Assembly (NCBI GenBank): GCA_903813345.2
Contig: CAIIXF020000002.1
Location: 13,038,150 to 13,102,149, forward strand
From: Owenia fusiformis
Lineage: Eukaryota; Annelida; Polychaeta; Sabellida; Oweniidae
Length of the DNA: 64,000 bases
Reading direction: 5' to 3'
Shown: one piece after another, positions 9,569 to 22,205 of the stretch
Position numbering within the stretch: position 1 is the stretch's first letter
Layout: every line of letters starts with the position of its first letter
The notes under the pieces: model-generated
The model's database searches: none
What the model was told of the DNA's origin: nothing
What the model saw: the letters and a program-made list of their open reading frames with translations, nothing else
Made by a program: the position numbers and the translations under genes

Positions 9569-12500
9569 TGTGGGCTTAGTTTCGGGGTTTCTTTCTTTTT
9601 AATTGAACCATCGCTGATCTTTTCCTTAAATGTACTTTCAGGCGCAGTCCTCTTGCCTTGGAGAGAACAAAAAGAACCACAAAGGGAAACCACAGAGAAT
9701 CTACAATTTGTGCTACCTACCTGCAGCATTTGTGATCTACATACCTCTTGCCTTGGAGAGAACAAAAAGAAACACAAAAGGAAAACCAAAGAGAATCTGC
9801 AATTTGTGCTACCTATCTGCAGCATTTATATCTACATACCATCTTGTTAAAGGTACTGTAACACATAATCAGTTCTATCATTTGATGATTTTGCTCTCTG
9901 GTTCAGTACGGTTATTCCACAACGACACATTTTTCAATTGTTGGGATTCTAATCCCATTGTTGGCACATGTATGTTTGGCAAACATTTTTTCTAAGAAAT
10001 ACACTAAAAGAGGACTGCCTTGATTTCACTTAATGTACAGATGTACCATGAAGCCATGTTTCATTATTTTCACATGTGGTCTGTGTTCTTAAAGAATATA
10101 CATATGCTCAACTATTCCATTCTTCCTACAGAGTTACATCTGCCCAAGCAGTTAGTTGACTTGATGATATAAATCTTGAGCCAGGAGGGGTATAAGGCTA
10201 TGACAGATTTACTAGAGTCAATGAAAGGAATGTCTTTGCATTCCCTCCTCCGCTTGTATTGGAAGTGACTCGACCAAGTTGCATCCTTGTATTTTTCATT
10301 TTCTTATCTTGTATCTTTCAGGTACAACTATGAGAGAGATGCAGCAAACACACCAAGTAAGGGCGACAGCTGGATCAGTCTTTCGACAACTTTGAGCCAT
10401 CAGGTCCGGTCCACGTAAACAGTATCATGGGCGAGAGGTGTTCGTGTTCCTGTCACCAAAGCACCAAAGTAAGTACTTTTTTCTATTCAATTATTACAAC
10501 AGGTTAGTTCCTCTGTTTTCAGGTTCCCTTTCAGCTTGGAGATGAGGAGCCCGATGACCAACGACACAACCGAGACAACAGCTGCGTTCCTGCTACCTAA
10601 GTTAAGTATTCCTTCCTGGTTTTGCATAGGGATGGGGGGCGCCTCCCAGTTTGATATTTACTTGTGGACTTTTGTTGGCCGACCCATATTTTTGGTGGAG
10701 AAACTTGGACTCTAAGGTAAAGTGGGAGGGGGGTGGTTGGGTTTCCGGGGGGATGGAGTTCATGTTTCAAAATCAAAAATATGGAAGTCTACTGGTTTAT
10801 ATCAAATTGGGAGAAATAAATTTTATCTTTTGTAATATTCTGTAAATTTTTAGTAGTGTAGTGTAAAGTATAGTGTAAAGTTTTATTTAAAGTTTTTATG
10901 TAAAGTTTTATGTAAAATAACAACTGCTACAACATGTTTTATCTATTTGTAGCACAGATGGTGAAGTCCCTGCGAAAAGACGGTCCTGTTGGAATCACAT
11001 TTTTTCCACGAGGGGACTGGGTCAAGTTTCCAGGACTTACAGTAGATGTCGCATTTTGACCAGTTTTATCTCTTGCAACCAGTTGCATCCCATTAGAAGG
11101 GGGGGAACTCCCAGTACAATTCCAGTTTTCCTGCATAATGACAGTCCTGTTGAAGTCACACTTATCTCCATTAGGGGACTAGGTTGAGTTTCAAGGACTT
11201 ACCGTAGATGTCGCTTTTGACCAGTTTTCATCTCTTGCAATCAGTTGCATCCCATTAGCAGGGGGGAACTCCCAGTACTATTCCAGTTTTCGTGCGGAAG
11301 GACGGTCCTGTTGAAATCACATTTGTCTCCATTAGGGGACTAGGTTGAGTTTCAAGGACCTACCGTACATGTCGCTCTGACCAGTTTTTATCTCTTGCAA
11401 TCAATTGCATCCCATTAGCAGGAGGGGGGGACTCCCAGTACTCTTCCCGTTTTCCTGCGGAAAGACAGTCCTGTTGAAATCACATTTGTCTCCATTAGGG
11501 GACTAGGTTGAGTTTCAAGGATTTACAGTAGATGTCGCATTTTGACCAGTATTATCTCTTGCAATCAGTTGCATCCCATTAGCAGGGGGGGAACTCCCAG
11601 TAGTTTTTCAGTTTTCCTGCAGAAAGACAGTCCTGTTGAAATCACATTTGTCTCCATTAGGGGACTAGGTTGAGTTTCAAGGACTTACTGTAGATGTCGC
11701 TTTTGACCAGTTTTCATCTCTTGCAATCAGTTGCATCCCATTAGCAGGGGGGGGGAACTCCCAGTACTATTCCAGTTTTCGTGCGGAAGGACGGTCCTGT
11801 TGAAATCACATTTGTCTCCATTAGGGGACTAGGTTGAGTTTCAAGGACCTACTGTACATGTCGCTCTGACCAGTTTTTATCTCTTGCAATCAATTGCATC
11901 CCATTAGCAGGGGGGGGACTCCCAGTTCTCTTCCCGTTTTCCTGCGGAAAGACAGTCCTGTTGAAATCACATTTGTCTCCATTAGGGGACTAGGTTGAGT
12001 TTCAAGGACTTACAGTAGATGTCGCATTTTGACCAGTATTATCTCTTGCAATCAGTTGCATCCCATTAGCAGGGGGGGGGAACTCCCAGTAGTTTTTCAG
12101 TTTTCCTGCAGAAAGACAGTCCTGTTGAAATCACATTTGTCTCCATTAGGGGACTAGGTTGAGTTTCAAGGACTTACTGTAGATGTCGCTTTTGACCAGT
12201 TTTTATCTCTTGCAATCAGTTGCATCCCATTAGCAGGGGGCTGCTCCCAGTACTATTCTAGTTTTTCTTGGGGGGAAGTCAAACAACCAGACAACCAACC
12301 AGACAACCAACCAGACAACCAACCAACCAACTTACCGAACATCCAACCGACCAACCAATGACCCAATAGGCTTAATCTATTAACTAACTTACTTACTAAC
12401 CAACCAACTAACCAACCAGACAACCACCAGACCACCCAATAGGTTAAAACTAACCAACCAACTAACTAATTAATCAACAAACTAATCAACACTCCATCCA

Positions 12501-12777
12501 ACGAACCAAACAACCAACGAACCAGACAAGCAACGAACCAGATGACCAAGATCATGGATCTAGTGCTTAGTATTGTATTGTATTGTATAGTTTTGTATTG
12601 TTTTGTTTTGTATTGTATTGTATTTCGTTGACCAGTACTTACTCAGTAATGATTCAATTTTAAAGTTGACTTCAAGTACTACTCCAGATCTAAATTTTGA
12701 AGGTCTGAAGTCTTGTGTTCATTTTAGCTACAGTTGTAGATTGAAGGGTCTTTTCTTTTGGGTTTTCATGTTAAAAT
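9569..12777 (+). repeat. Array unit 2
   Basis: 3209 bp. Exon A 9642-9852 (a one-base loss shifts its frame), D 10322-10468, E 10523-10600 (8 bases short), F from 10953. Eight satellite monomers, order a-b-c-d-b-c-d-e. CCAA-type tract about 12288-12550 and a short TATTG tract about 12571-12625. Confidence 0.85.
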
Positions 12778-15700
12778 TGTGGGCTTAGTTTCGGGGTTTC
12801 TTTCTTTTTAATAGAACCATCGCTGATCTTTTCCTTAAATGTACTTTCAGGCGCAGTCCTCTTGCCTTGGACAGAACAAAAAGAACCACAAAGGGAAAAC
12901 CACAGAGAATCTACAATTTGTGCTACCTACCTGCAGCATTTGTGATCTACATACCTCTTGCCTTGGAGAGAACAAAAAGAAACACAAAAGGAAAACCACA
13001 GAGAATCAGCAATTTGTGCTACCTATCTGCAGCATTTATATCTACATACCATCTTGTTAAAGGTACTGTAACACATAATCAGTTCTATCATTTGATGATT
13101 TTGCTCTCTGGTTCAGTACGGTTATTCCACAACGACACATTTTTCAATTGTTGGGATTCTAATCCCATTGTTGGCACATGTATGTTTGGCAAACATTTTT
13201 TCTAAGAAATACACTAAAAGAGGACTGCCTTGATTTCACTTAATGTACAGATGTACCATGAAGCCATGTTTCATTATTTTCACATGTGGTCTGTGTTCTT
13301 AAAGAATATACATACCGTATGCTCAACTATTCCATTCTTCCTACAGAGTTACATCTGCCCAAGCAGTTAGTTGACTTGATGATATAAATCTTGAGCCAGG
13401 AGGGGTATAAGGCTATGACAGATTTACTAGAGTCAATGAAAGGAATGTCTTTGCATTCCCTCCTCCGCTTGTATTGGAAGTGACTCGACCAAGTTGCATC
13501 CTTGTATTTTTCATTTTCTTATCTTGTATCTTTCAGGTACAACTATGAGAGAGATGCAGTAAACACACCAAGTAAGGGCGACAGCTGGATCAGTCTTTCG
13601 ACAACTTTGAGCCATCAGGTCCGGTCCACGTAAACAGTATCATGGGCGAGAGGTGTTCGTGTTCCTGTCACCAAAGCACCAAAGTAAGTACTTTTTTCTA
13701 TTCAATTATTACAACAGGTTAGTTCCTCTGTTTTCAGGTTCCCTTTCAGCTTGGAGATGAGGAGCCCGATGACCAACGACACAACCGAGACAACAGCTGC
13801 GTTCCTGCGTTCCTGCTACCTAAGTTAAGTATTCCTTCCTGGTTTTGCATAGGGATGGGGGGCGCCTCCCAGTTTGATATTTACTTGTGGACTTTTGTTG
13901 GCCGACCCATATTTTTGGTGGAGAAACTTGGACTCTAAGGTAAAGTGGGAGGGGGGTGGTTGGGTTTCCGGGGGGATGGAGTTCATGTTTCAAAATCAAA
14001 AATATGGAAGTCTACTGGTTTATATCAAATTGGGAGAAATAAATTTTATCTTTTGTTATATTCTGTAAATTTTTAGTAGTGTAGTGTAAAGTATAGTGTA
14101 AAGTTTTATTTAAAGTTTTTATGTAAAGTTTTATGTAAAATAACAACTGCTACAACATGTTTTATCTATTTGTAGCACAGATGGTGAAGTCCCTGCGAAA
14201 AGACGGTCCTGTTGGAATCACATTTTTTCCACGAGGGGACTGGGTCAAGTTTCCAGGACTTACAATAGATGTCGCATTTTGACCAGTTTTATCTCTTGCA
14301 ACCAGTTGCATCCCATTAGAAGGGGGGGGGGGAACTCCCAGTACTATTCCAGTTTTCCTGCGGAATGACAGTCCTGTTGAAGTCACACTTATCTCCATTA
14401 GAGGACTAGGTTGAGTTTCAAGGACTTACCGTAGATGTCACTTTTGACCAGTTTTCATCTCTTGCAATCAGTTGCATCCCATTAGCAGGGGGGGAACTCC
14501 CAGTACTATTCCAGTTTTCGTGCGGAAGGACAGTCCTGTTGAAATCACATTTGTCTCCATTAGGGGACTAGGTTGAGTTTCAAGGACCTACCGCACATGT
14601 CGCTCTGACCAGTTTTTATCTCTTGCAATCAATTGCATCCCATTAGCAGGGGGGGACTCCCAGTACTCTTCCCGTTTTCCTGCGGAAAGACAGTACTGTT
14701 GAAATCACATTTGTCTCCATTAGGGGACTAGGTTGAGTTTCAAGGACTTACTGTAGATGTCGCTTTTGACCAGTTTTCATCTCTTGCAATCAGTTGCATC
14801 CCATTAGCAGGGGGGGGGAACTCCCAGTACTATTCCAGTTTTCGTGCGGAAGGACGGTCCTGTTGAAATCACATTTGTCTCCATTAGGGGACTAGGTTGA
14901 GTTTCAAGGACCTACCGTACATGTTGCTCTGACCAGTTTTTATCTCTTGCAATCAATTGCATCCCATTAGCAGGGGGGGGGGACTCCCAGTACTCTTCCC
15001 GTTTTCCTGCGGAAAGACAGTCCTGTTGAAATCACTTTTGTCTCCATTAGGGGACTAGGTTGAGTTTCAAGGACTTACAGTAGATGTCGCATTTTTACCA
15101 GTATTATCTCTTGCAATCAGTTGCATCCCATTAGCAGGGGGGGAACTCCCAGTAGTTTTTCAGTTTTCCTGCAGAAAGACGGTCCTGTTGAAATCACATT
15201 TGTCTGCATAAGGGGACTAGGTTGAGTTTCAAGGACTTACTGTAGATGTCGCTTTTGACCAGTTTTCATCTCTTGCAATCAGTTGCATCCCATTAGCAGG
15301 GGGGAACTCCCAGTACTATTCCAGTTTTCGTGCGGAAGGACGGTCCTGTTGAAATCACATTTGTCTCCATTAGGGGACTAGGTTGAGTTTCAAGGACCTA
15401 CCGTACATGTCGCTCTGACCAGTTTTTATCTCTTGCAATCAATTGCATCCCATTAGCAGGGGGGGGGACTCCCAGTACTCTTCCCGTTTTCCTGCGGAAA
15501 GACAGTACTGTTGAAATCACATTTGTCTCCATTAGGGGACTAGGTTGAGTTTCAAGGACTTACAGTAGATGTCACATTTTGACCAGTATTATCTCTTGCA
15601 ATCAGTTGCATCCCATTAGCAGGGGGGGGGAACTCCCAGTAGTTTTTCAGTTTTCCTGCAGAAAGACAGTCCTGTTGAAATCACATTTGTCTCCATTAGG

Positions 15701-16366
15701 GGACTAGGTTGAGTTTCAAGGACTTACTGTAGATGTCGCTTTTGACCAGTTTTTATCTCTTGCAATCAGTTGCATCCCATTAGCAGGGGGCTGCTCCCAG
15801 TACTATTCTAGTTTTTCTTGGGGGGAAGTCAAACAACCAGACAACCAACCAGACAACCAACCAACCAACCAGACAGCCAACCAACCAACTTACCGAACAT
15901 CCAACCGACCAACCAATGACCCAATAGGCTTAATCTATTAACTAACTTACTTACTAACCAACCAACTAACCAACCAGACAACCACCAGACCACCCAATGG
16001 GTTAAAGCTAACCAACCAACTAACTAATTAATCAACAAACTAATCAACACTCCATCCAACGAACCAAACAACCAACGAACCAGACAAGCAACGAACCAGA
16101 CAAGCAACGAACCAGATGACCAAGATCATGGATCTAGTGCTTAGTATTGTATTGTATTGTATTGTATTGTATTGTATAGTTTTGTATTGTTTTGTTTTGT
16201 ATTGTATTGTATTTCGTTGACCAGTACTTACTCAGTAATGATTCAATTTTAAAGTTGACTTCAAGTACTACTCCAGATCTAAATTTTGAAGGTCTGAAGT
16301 CTTGTGTTCATTTTAGCTACAGTTGTAGATTGAAGGGTCTTTTCTTTTGGGTTTTCATGTTAAAAT
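12778..16366 (+). repeat. Array unit 3
   Basis: 3589 bp, the longest unit. Exon A starts at 12851. Ten satellite monomers, order a-b-c-b-c-d-b-c-d-e. A 5-base insertion (CCGTA) lies before block B near 13316. CCAA-type tract about 15834-16120 and TATTG tract about 16146-16213. Confidence 0.85.
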
Positions 16367-19300
16367 TGTGGGCTTAGTTTCGGGGTTTCTTTCTTTTTAA
16401 TTGAACCATCGCTGATCTTTTCCTTAAATGTACTTTCAGGCGCAGTCCTCTTGCCTTGGAGAGAACAAAAAGAACCACAAAGGGAAAACCACAGAGAATC
16501 TACAATTTGTGCTACCTACCTGCAGCATTTGTGATCTACATACCTCTTGCCTTGGAGAGAACAAAAAGAAACACAAAAGGAAAACCACAGAGAATCAGCA
16601 ATTTGTGCTACCTATCTGCAGCATTTATATCTACATACCATCTTGTTAAAGGTACTGTAACACATAATCAGTTCTATCATTTGATGATTTTGCTCTCTGG
16701 TTCAGTACGGTTATTCCACAACAACACATTTTTCAATTGTTGGGATTCTAATCCCATTGTTGGCACATGTATGCTTGGCAAACATTTTTTCTAAGAAATA
16801 CACTAAAAGAGGACTGCCTTGATTTCACTTAATGCACAGATGTACCATGAAGCCATGTTTCATTATTTTCACATGTGGTCTGTGTTCTTAAAGAATATAC
16901 ATATGCTCAACTATTCCATTCTTCCTACAGAGTTACATCTGCCCAAGCAGTTAGTTGACTTGATGATATAAATCTTGAGCCAGGAGGGGTATAAGGCTAT
17001 GACAGATTTACTAGAGTCAATGAAAGGAATGTCTTTGCATTCCCTCCTCCGCTTGTATTGGAAGTGACTCAAACAAGTTGCATCCTTGTATTTTTCATTT
17101 TCTTATCTTGTAGCTTTCAGGTACAACTATGAGAGAGATGCAGCAAACACACCAAGTAAGGGCGACAGCTGGATCAGTCTTTCGACAACTTTGAGCCATC
17201 AGGTCCGGTCCACGTAAACAGTATCATGGGCGAGAGGTGTTCGTGTTCCTGTCACCAAAGCACCAAAGTAAGTACTTTTTTCTATTCAATTATTACAACA
17301 GGTTAGTTCCTCTGTTTTCAGGTTCCCTTTCAGCTTGGAGATGAGGAGCCCGATGACCAACGACACAACCGAGACAACAGCTGCGTTCCTGCGTTCCTGC
17401 TACCTAAGTTAAGTATTCCTTCCTGGTTTTGCATAGGGATGGGGGGCGCCTCCCAGTTTGATATTTACTTGTGGACTTTTGTTGGCCGACCCATATTTTT
17501 GGTGGAGAAACTTGGACTCTAAGGTAAAGTGGGAGGGGGGTGGTTGGGTTTCCGGGGGGATGGAGTTCATGTTTCAAAATCAAAAATATGGAAGTCTACT
17601 GGTTTATATCAAATTGGGAGAAATAAATTTTATCTTTTGTTATATTCTGTAAATTTTTAGTAGTGTAGTGTAAAGTATAGTGTAAAGTTTTATTTAAAGT
17701 TTTTATGTAAAGTTTTATGTAAAATAACAACTGCTACAACATGTTTTATCTATTTGTAGCACAGATGGTGAAGTCCCTGCGAAAAGACGGTCCTGTTGGA
17801 ATCACATTTTTTCCACGAGGGGACTGGGTCAAGTTTCCAGGACTTACAATAGATGTCGCATTTTGACCAGTTTTATCTCTTGCAACCAGTTGCATCCCAT
17901 TAGAAGGGGGGGGGGAACTCCCAGTACTATTCCAGTTTTCCTGCGGAATGACAGTCCTGTTGAAGTCACACTTATCTCCATTAGGGGACTAGGTTGAGTT
18001 TCAAGGACTTACCGTAGATGTCGCTTTTGACCAGTTTTCATCTCTTGCAATCAGTTGCATCCAATTAGCAGGGGGGAACTCCCAGTACTATTCCAGTTTT
18101 CGTGCGGAAGGACAGTCCTGTTGAAATCACATTTGTCTCCATTAGGGGACTAGGTTGAGTTTCAAGGACCTACCGCACATGTCGCTCTGACCAGTTTTTA
18201 TCTCTTGCAATCAATTGCATCCCATTAGCAGGGGGGGACTCCCAGTACTCTTCCCGTTTTCCTGCGGAAAGACAGTACTGTTGAAATCACATTTGTCTCC
18301 ATTAGGGGACTAGGTTGAGTTTCAAGGACTTACTGTAGATGTCGCTTTTGACCAGTTTTCATCTCTTGCAATCAGTTGCATCCCATTAGCAGGGGGGGGG
18401 GGAACTCCCAGTACTATTCCAGTTTTCGTGCGGAAGGACGGTCCTGTTGAAATCACATTTGTCTCCATTAGGGGACTAGGTTGAGTTTCAAGGACCTACC
18501 GTACATGTCGCTCTGACCAGTTTTTATCTCTTGCAATCAATTGCATCCCATTAGCAGGGGGGGACTCCCAGTACTCTTCCCGTTTTCCTGCGGAAAGACA
18601 GTCCTGTTGAAATCACATTTGTCTCCATTAGGGGACTAGGTTGTGTTTCAAGGACTTACAGTAGATGTCGCATTTTGACCAGTATTATCTCTTGCAATCA
18701 GTTGCATCCCATTAGCAGGGGGGGGAACTCCCAGTAGTTTTTCAGTTTTCCTGCAGAAAGACAGTCCTGTTGAAATCACATTTGTCTCCATTAGGGGACT
18801 AGGTTGAGTTTCAAGGACTTACTGTTTATGTCGCTTTTGACCAGTTTTTATCTCTTGCAATCAGTTGCATCCCATTAGCAGGGGGCTGCTCCCAGTACTA
18901 TTCTAGTTTTTCTTGGGGGGAAGTCAAACAACCAGACAACCAACCAGACAACCAACCAACCAACTTACTGAACATCCAACCGACCAACCAATGACCCAAT
19001 AGGCTTAATCTATTAACTAACTTACTTACTAACCAACCAACTAACCAACCAGACAACCACCAGACCACCCAATAGGTTAAAACTAACCAACCAACTAACT
19101 AATTAATCAACAAACTAATCAACATTCCATCCAACGAACCAAACAACCAACGAACCAGACAAGCAACGAACCAGACAAGCAACGAACCAGATAAGCAACG
19201 AACCAGATGACCAAGATCATGGATCTAGTGCTTAGTATTGTATTGTATTGTATTGTATTGTATAGTTTTGTATTGTTTTGTTTTGTATTGTATTGTATTT

Positions 19301-19452
19301 CGTTGACCAGTACTTACTCAGTAATGATTCAATTTTAAAGTTGACTTCAAGTACTACTCCAGATCTAAATTTTGAAGGTCTGAAGTCTTTTGTTCATTTT
19401 AGCTACAGTTGTAGATTGAAGGGTCTTTTCTTTTCGGTTTTCATGTTAAAAT
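16367..19452 (+). repeat. Array unit 4
   Basis: 3086 bp. Exon A starts at 16440. Seven satellite monomers, order a-b-c-b-c-d-e. Unit 4 shares private changes with unit 7 (such as AACAACACA near 16720 and ATGCTTGGC), and with unit 3 in exon F, a mosaic that points to exchange between units. Confidence 0.85.
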
Positions 19453-22205
19453 TGTGGGCTTAGTTTCGGGGTTTCTTTCTTTTTAATTGAACCATCGCTG
19501 ATCTTTTCCTTAAATGTACTTTCAGGCGCAGTCCTCTTGCCTTGGAGAGAACAAAAAGAACCACAAAGGGAAAACCACAGAGAATCTACAATTTGTGCTA
19601 CCTACCTGCAGCATTTGTGATCTACATACCTCTTGCCTTGGAGAGAACAAAAAGAAACACAAAAGGAAAACCACAGAGAATCAGCAATTTGTGCTACCTA
19701 TCTGCAGCATTTATATCTACATACCATCTTGTTAAAGGTACTGTAACACATAATCAGTTCTATCATTTGATGATTTTGCTCTCTGGTTCAGTACGGTTAT
19801 TCCACAACGACACATTTTTCAATTGTTGGGATTTTAATCCCATTGTTGGCACATGTATGTTTGGCAAACATTTTTTCTAAGAAATACACTAAAAGAGGAC
19901 TGCCTTGATTTCACTTAATGTACAGATGTACCATGAAGCCATGTTTCATTATTTTCACATGTGGTCTGTGTTCTTAAAGAATATACATATGCTCAACTAT
20001 TCCATTCTTCCTACAGAGTTACATCTGCCCAAGCAGTTAGTTGACTTGATGATATAAATCTTGAGCCAGGAGGGGTATAAGACTATGACAGATTTACTAG
20101 AGTCAATGAAAGGAATGTCTTTGCATTCCCTCCTCCGCTTGCATTGGAAGTGACTCGACCAAGTTGCATCCTTGTATTTTTCATTTTCTTATCTTGTATC
20201 TTTCAGGTGCAACTATGAGAGAGATGCAGCAAACACACCAAGTAAGGGCGACAGCTGGATCAGTCTTTCGACAACTTTGAGCCATCAGGTCCGGTCCACG
20301 TAAACAGTATCAGGGGCGAGAGGTGTTCGTGTTCCTGTCACCAAAGCACCAAAGTAAGTACTTTTTTCTATTCAATTATTACAACAGGTTAGTTCCTCTG
20401 TTTTCAGGTTCCCTTTCAGCTTGAAGATGAGGAGCCCGATGACCAACGACACAACCGAGACAACAGCTGCGTTCCTGCTACCTAAGTTAAGTATTCCTTC
20501 CTGGTTTTGCATAGGGATGGGGGGCGCCTCCCAGTTTGATATTTACTTGTGGACTTTTGTTGGCCGACCCATATTTTTGGTGGAGAAACTTGGACTCTAA
20601 GGTAAAGTGGGAGGGGGGTGGTTGGGTTTCCGGGGGGATGGAGTTCATGTTTCAAAATCAAAAATATGGAAGTCTACTGGTTTATATCAAATTGGGAGAA
20701 ATAAATTTTATCTTTTGTAATATTCTGTAAATTTTTAGTAGTGTAGTGTAAAGTATAGTGTAAAGTTTTATTTAAAGTTTTTATGTAAAGTTTTATGTAA
20801 AATAACAACTGCTACAACATGTTTTATCTATTTGTAGCACAGATGGTGAAGTCCCTGCGAAAAGACGGTCCTGTTGGAATCACATTTTTTCCACAAGGGG
20901 ACTGGGTCAAGTTTCCAGGACTTACAGTAGATGTGGCATTTTGACCAGTTTTATCTTTTGCAACCAGTTGCATCCCATTAGAAGGGGGGGGGACTCCCAG
21001 TACCATTCCAGTTTTCCTGCGGAATGACAGTCCTGTTGAAGTCACACTTATCTCCATTAGGGGACTAGGTTGAGGTTCAAGGACGTACCGTAGATGTCGC
21101 TTTTGACCAGTTTTTATCTCTTGCAATCAGTTGCATCCCATTAGCAGGGGGGGAACTCCCAGTACTATTCCAGTTTTCGTGCGGAAGGATGGTCCTGTTG
21201 AAATCACATTTGTCTCCATTAGGGGACTAGGTTGAGTTTCAAGGACCTACCGTACATGTCGCTCTGACCAGTTTTTATCTCTTGCAATCAATTGCATCCC
21301 ATTAGCAGGGGGGGGACTCCCAGTACTCTTCCCGTTTTCCTGCGGAAAGACAGTCCTGTTGAAATCACATTTGTCTCCATTAGGGGACTAGGTTGAGTTT
21401 CAAGGACTTACAGTAGATGTCGCATTTTGACCAGTATTATCTCTTGCAATCAGTTGCATCCCATTAGCAGGGGGGGGGAACTCCCAGTAGTTTTTCAGTT
21501 TTCCTGCAGAAAGACAGTCCTGTTGAAATCACATTTGTCTCCATTACGGGACTAGGTTGAGTTTCAAGGACTTACTGTAGATGTCGCTTTTGACCAGTTT
21601 TCATCTCTTGCAATCAGTTGCATCCCATTAGCAGGGGGCTGCTCCCAGTACTATTCTAGTTTTTCTTGGGGGGAAGTCAAACAACCAGACAACCAACCAG
21701 ACAACCAACCAACCAACTTACTGAACATCCAACCGACCAACCAATGACCCAATAGGCTTAATCTATTAACTAACTTACTTACTAACCAACCAACTAACCA
21801 ACCAGACAACCACCAGACCACCCAATAGGTTAAAACTAACCAACCAACTAACTAATTAATCAACAAACTAATCAACATTCCATCCAACGAACCAAACAAC
21901 CAACGAACCAGACAAGCAACGAACCAGACAAGCAACGAACCAGACAAGCAACGAACCAGATGACCAAGATCATGGATCTAGTGCTTAGTATTGTATTGTA
22001 TTGTATTGTATTGTATAGTTTTGTATTGTTTTGTTTTGTATTGTATTGTATTTCGTTGACCAGTACTTACTCAGTAATGATTCAATTTTAAAGTTGACTT
22101 CAAGTACTACTCCAGATCTAAATTTTGAAGGTCTGAAGTCTTGTGTTCATTTTAGCTACAGTTGTAGATTGAAGGGTCTTTTCTTTTGGGTTTTCATGTT
22201 AAAAT
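19453..22205 (+). repeat. Array unit 5
   Basis: 2753 bp, the shortest complete unit. Exon A starts at 19526. Exon E lacks the 8-base repeat, as in unit 2. The ATG in exon D is lost. Only five satellite monomers. CCAA-type tract about 21680-21960 and TATTG tract about 21988-22052. Confidence 0.85.

Noticed and set aside
12253-12435. Trp/Gly/Leu-rich minus-strand frames (WLSGWLVGWLV) in several units
   Set aside because: They are translations of the CCAA-type minisatellite and change with repeat number.
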